A DNA stretch of 64,000 nucleotides. Origin: Chrysaora quinquecirrha. Its lineage: Eukaryota; Cnidaria; Scyphozoa; Semaeostomeae; Pelagiidae. The stretch spans positions 675,501 through 739,500 of the forward strand of contig JACTAT010000371.1 in assembly GCA_014526335.1 (NCBI GenBank), in the 5' to 3' direction. The translations under genes were made by a program, and so were the position numbers. Numbering within the stretch: the first letter of the stretch is position 1; each line of letters starts with the position of its first letter. Shown piece by piece: positions 62,915-64,000 of the stretch. The notes under the pieces are model-generated. The model worked only from the letters and a program-made list of their open reading frames with translations. It searched no databases and was not told the DNA's origin.

Positions 62915-64000
62915 TGTATCACAATACAAGCAATACAATTAAAAAGCTATACAAATAGGAAATCCAACAAAACGGAAAAGGGAAAACACAACTTTTCCAC
63001 AGCGTAGAGATGTCATCTATTCAACAACACTGTGTTTCAAAGTTGAAATTTGATTAGACAATAAAATAATACCTTTTTTAAGAAACACAGTTGTCCATTT
63101 TTAAACACTCAAATACTGCTCTCTGATTGGCGCACCAATTTTCTGGGAGCAAAATGGCAAATTCTTATATCTAATGAACATCTCTCATAGAAAAAGGTAA
63201 ACCCTATCTGCTCTTCAGTCAGAGTATTCTAAAGTCGGAAATCTGTAGTCACAAATGCAGGGGTCATTCCATGTCAAATCATACAGAGGTTGTAACCACT
63301 AAGTCTCAGATTTTTGCCATTTTTACTCCACGTGTTCCTTGCTATGAGACATATAAAAAATTCCAAAATTTCAGTTTGATATCTTTATCCATTCAAAAGT
63401 AATTGCACTTTTAAATTTTGGGCGTTTCCGTAAAATTTCCTAAAAAAAGGGCGTAGCAAAAAAAACTGCACCAATTTAAATCAGTCGCCATTTTCAAAAA
63501 TTACATGATTGAAACGTAAAAAAAACCTATTTTTGGGTAGCTGGATCTGAATATGCTGTCAGTTTTGTGATATCACATACCCCTAACAGTTTAAATGCAT
63601 TGTAAAGTTAAAAATAGAGATTTTTCAACTTGGCATCTTTGACCTCAAAATTTTGGGTGTGGCAGAGCTATTTTAAGAAATCTTTTGACTTTTCCTGAAA
63701 GTACTATGACAGGTGTATTTCATGCTGCAATAAACTTGTTTTGCTATTCCATGCCTTAAATTTTAGAGCAGTTTGAAAATTGGTTCCTTTTTCCTATTAT
63801 TATCATTATTGATAGAAATGCTATATGCAAGCACAAACATCCAAAGGGATGTTACCCATCTCTTTTATTTAGAATTGGGTTAAAAACAGTTAGATTATTG
63901 CTAATTGACTGCTCTACATCCCCCTAGCAATATAATAATTCAAATTTTTCTATTCTTTATGTTAGTAAGTGTGATTGATCTAGGATATTTTTTCTGAGGT
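62915..64000. other. No gene recognised
   Basis: AT-rich sequence with several A and T runs, no convincing ORF, RNA gene or repeat on either strand by eye. Confidence 0.4.

Overview
The window is animal (metazoan) nuclear DNA, most likely from a marine invertebrate. Cnidarian is my best guess, because the hAT, Penelope-like, MULE, P2X7-like, HECT and restriction-like-endonuclease retroelement remnants resemble families I associate with corals and anemones; the phylum is not proven. The sequence is AT-rich and dominated by retroelements, with spliced gene remnants, GT/AG introns and TTAGGG-type repeats. Almost every protein-coding feature is broken by stops, frameshifts or truncation.

The central feature is a tandem array of small RNA genes encoding U1 snRNA, 5S rRNA and U2 snRNA, all in one orientation (minus strand between 37.2 and 19.9 kb). 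The repeat unit is about 1.44 kb once insertions are subtracted. One U2 copy (36178-36363) and two 5S copies (20103-20222, 36515-36634) are complete. Every U1 in the window is split or halved, and always at the same place in stem-loop I. The 3' half of U1 occurs three times, each starting TTGATCAA and each joined directly to the A-rich 3' end of a Tx1/L1-type LINE. The 5' half of U1 occurs twice, each joined to the 5' end of such a LINE. A second LINE lineage sits in U2: one 3' junction (8056) lies inside the branch-site-recognition region and one 5' junction (19940) lies after U2 nucleotide 20. The window therefore holds at least two sequence-specific LINE families preying on spliceosomal RNA genes.

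Layout: 0-4 kb, unrecognised gene remnants, a minisatellite and a dispersed repeat. 4.2-8.2 kb, decayed U2-type LINE ending in a U2 fragment. 8.2-11 kb, U1-type LINE in plus orientation, cut off in ORF2. 11-15.7 kb, MULE-like DNA transposon remnant with a possible cysteine-peptidase ORF. 15.9-16.7 kb, two-exon P2X7-like gene, frameshifted. 16.7-19.9 kb, U2-type LINE (minus) carrying a MITE. 19.9-37.2 kb, the snRNA/5S array split by one full-length U1 LINE of about 6.4 kb, itself split by an 8.57-kb insertion with a 14-bp target-site duplication. That insertion contains an RLE-type retroelement and a tandem-repeat element. 37.2-38 kb, 5'-truncated U1 LINE. 38.2-39.6 kb, intron-bearing integrase-like pseudogene. 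39.8-43.2 kb, repeats with tRNA-like sequences. 43.2-48.4 kb, broken HECT E3-ligase-like gene with a Penelope-like fragment in an intron. 48.7-57.5 kb, several LINE copies, a hAT fragment and another U1 half. 57.8-62.2 kb, a MITE and a pseudokinase gene with a decayed partial duplicate. 62.5-64 kb, one LINE fragment and otherwise nothing recognised.

In the U1-type LINE the ORF1 start codon lies about 10 nt inside the U1 junction, so there is almost no element 5' UTR. The natural reading is that the element uses the snRNA gene's own promoter and produces a U1-LINE chimeric transcript. A hairpin with compensatory changes closes the 3' end of all three U1-LINE copies, a good candidate for the recognition signal used in integration.
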